From an uncultured Collinsella sp. (lineage in GTDB: Bacteria > Actinomycetota > Coriobacteriia > Coriobacteriales > Coriobacteriaceae), in assembly GCA_947001705.1 (NCBI GenBank), contig CAMQHT010000048.1:1-15126 (forward strand): a stretch of DNA of 15,126 bases, given 5' to 3'. Both the position numbers and the translations under genes were made by a program. Of the stretch, positions 13,959 through 15,126 are shown in pieces (positions within the stretch are counted from its first letter, which is position 1; the number at the start of each line of letters is the position of its first letter). The notes beneath the pieces were generated by a model. That model searched no databases. It saw nothing but the letters and a program-made list of their open reading frames with translations, and was not told the DNA's origin.

Positions 13959-14969
13959 CTACGCGGTTTTGCCCTCAATGAGTTCAACGGGGAGTTTGAT
14001 ATTCGATTCGGGCTTATCGCCGTTAATAAGAGCGATGATGGATTGCGCCGCGAGCTCTCCGATGCGATCGATATCTTGGCGTACGGTTGTTAAGTCAGGC
14101 ATAAACGTCATGGTGCGGCGGGCACCATCCGCGCCCACGACCTTAATATCGTCCGGAGCGCTCAAGCCGCGTTGCTTCATCACGTTGAGACAGATGGCCG
14201 CCATCGTGTCGTCTCCCGCAAAGATGCCGTCAATATCGGGGTTCTCATCGAGGATCTTCGCAACGACCGCGCTCTTTTCGTCGTCGGACTTAACGAACTC
14301 GACCTCACGGGCAAGCGCGGGCAAACCGGCCTGCTCCACAACATCGTGGTAGGCATCGGTACGCTTATTGGCAGGCATACGCATGCGGCTATTGTTGCGC
14401 AGGCACAAGATGCGCGAACACCCGTCATCGATCAGGCGACGCGTGGCAAGTTCGCCGATGCTATAGCTGTCGCTCGCAATCTGAACAGAGGCCTCGCCAA
14501 GGTCGCAGTCGATACCAACCAGACTCAAGCCCATCTCGGCATACGCCTCGGCACCGATATTAAGCGAGTTGACGATGACGCCATCAACCATATTGCGCCG
14601 AAGCATATCGATATAAGAACGCTCAAGATCAGGTCGATTGGCGCTATTGCACAGCAACATCTTAAAACCGTTTTCGGCCAGGGTACGCTCAACGGCTTGG
14701 ACCGCTTGTGCATGAAACGGGCTGCTGACATAGGGAACGATCATACCGATTAGATTCAGGCGACCGTTGAGCATGGCACGGGCGATATCGTTGGGCGTAT
14801 AGTTGATACGCTCCATCGCGGCATGGACCTTATCGCGGGTCTCTTGGCTAATATAGCCGCGATTATTAAGCACGCGAGATACCGTAGTAGGCGAAACCCC
14901 CGCCACCGCTGCAACTTCCTTGATGCCAGGCTTAGCAAAATCCTTAGAACGAGCACCCTCGCGAGCCAT
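13959..14969 (-). CDS. LacI family transcriptional repressor of the fructoside operon
   Basis: A sugar-responsive DNA-binding regulator. The 336-residue protein has the N-terminal helix-turn-helix and hinge (about residues 15-70) with IKEVAAVAGVSPTTVSRVLN, the LacI-family recognition helix, and RINYTPNDIARAM leading into the hinge. A periplasmic-binding-protein-like effector domain follows, with IGMIVPYVSSPF, DGIFAGDDTMA and a late RQDIDRIGELA. It is encoded on the same strand, 184 bases upstream of the GH32-PTS-GH32 cluster, and its likely operators lie in that gap and in front of its own start. The ATG at 14969 has GGGGAGGG 4 bases upstream. The effector is probably sucrose, a fructoside or a phosphorylated derivative, inferred from neighbours only. 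ScrR-like function is likely, but the gene name is withheld because family membership does not prove it. Confidence 0.92.
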   Translation of the reverse strand: MAREGARSKDFAKPGIKEVAAVAGVSPTTVSRVLNNRGYISQETRDKVHAAMERINYTPNDIARAMLNGRLNLIGMIVPYVSSPFHAQAVQAVERTLAENGFKMLLCNSANRPDLERSYIDMLRRNMVDGVIVNSLNIGAEAYAEMGLSLVGIDCDLGEASVQIASDSYSIGELATRRLIDDGCSRILCLRNNSRMRMPANKRTDAYHDVVEQAGLPALAREVEFVKSDDEKSAVVAKILDENPDIDGIFAGDDTMAAICLNVMKQRGLSAPDDIKVVGADGARRTMTFMPDLTTVRQDIDRIGELAAQSIIALINGDKPESNIKLPVELIEGKTA

Positions 14970-14990
14970 AGCACCCTCCCCTCATCAACA

Positions 14991-15005
14991 TGTCATACGT
15001 TTACA
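14991..15005. promoter_or_regulatory. LacI-type operator upstream of the repressor gene
   Basis: TGTCATACGTTTACA is an imperfect palindrome around a central CG and matches the operators at 13824-13855 in TGTCA, ACGTTT and CA. It lies 22 bases before the lacI start and overlaps a TATGTA -10-like sequence on the minus strand (preceded 16 bases upstream by a weak TTGTTG). Autorepression is the likely meaning. Confidence 0.6.
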
Positions 15006-15115
15006 TACGAACAAAGCATACCCCAACAACAGTGGGAAGACGGTAACAGTACAAGTAAGTAAACGACTCATCCAAATAATTAGGAGAGTTCCGCCTAAAG
15101 GGTGACTACACAGGA

Positions 15116-15126
15116 CCCCGCCGGGG
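15116..15126. other. GC palindrome cut by the window edge
   Basis: CCCCG-C-CGGGG forms two 5-base arms ending exactly at the last base, preceded by GGA. It may be the middle of a longer hairpin, such as a terminator of the next gene, continuing outside. Nothing else recognisable lies between the lacI operator and the edge. Confidence 0.35.

Overview
The window reads as ordinary chromosomal DNA of a fairly GC-rich Gram-positive anaerobe, most likely a gut coriobacterium such as Collinsella (Actinomycetota). That assignment is an inference from protein style, base composition and gene content: PTS sugar uptake, GH32 enzymes and a pyruvate formate-lyase activase-type radical SAM enzyme. No rRNA, marker gene or database match supports it. 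Twelve intact or near-intact protein genes were found, plus one clear gene remnant. No tRNA, rRNA, CRISPR array, transposase or phage gene was seen.

Region 1 (1-5570) carries most of the aspartate-to-threonine pathway in a divergent arrangement. asd and lysC lie on the minus strand, separated by a terminator-like hairpin. thrC and thrB lie on the plus strand. Aspartate kinase, aspartate-semialdehyde dehydrogenase, homoserine kinase and threonine synthase are present; homoserine dehydrogenase (hom) is not. thrC ends in a textbook hairpin, so thrB is not simply co-transcribed. thrB is bracketed by two long nested inverted repeats (4305-4416 and 5333-5461). They have perfect 22-bp and 29-bp outer stems of unrelated sequence but the same nested layout. 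These are the most unusual objects in the window.

Region 2 (5570-9092), all minus strand, holds ribosome-assembly GTPase ysxC/engB with the MTA/SAH nucleosidase mtnN just upstream of it. A decayed 3' fragment of a class A beta-lactamase-like serine hydrolase follows, then a pflA-type radical SAM activase without its partner, then a DegV/FakB-type fatty-acid-binding protein.

Region 3 (9093-15126), minus strand, is a beta-fructoside (sucrose or short fructan) utilisation locus. A LacI-type repressor is followed by a cluster of GH32 enzyme, PTS EIIBC permease and second GH32 enzyme. Two tandem operator-like sites occupy the -35 and spacer of a good promoter in front of the cluster. A related site precedes lacI, suggesting autoregulation. 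The PTS would import and phosphorylate the sugar, and the canonical GH32 (ScrB-like) would cleave the phosphorylated product. The other GH32 belongs to a divergent subgroup and may take a related fructoside. The leader of the last gene (10802-10857) contains two mutually exclusive 8-bp helices, one of which hides its ribosome-binding site, so it is a candidate translational switch. No gene-free stretch reaches 300 bases.
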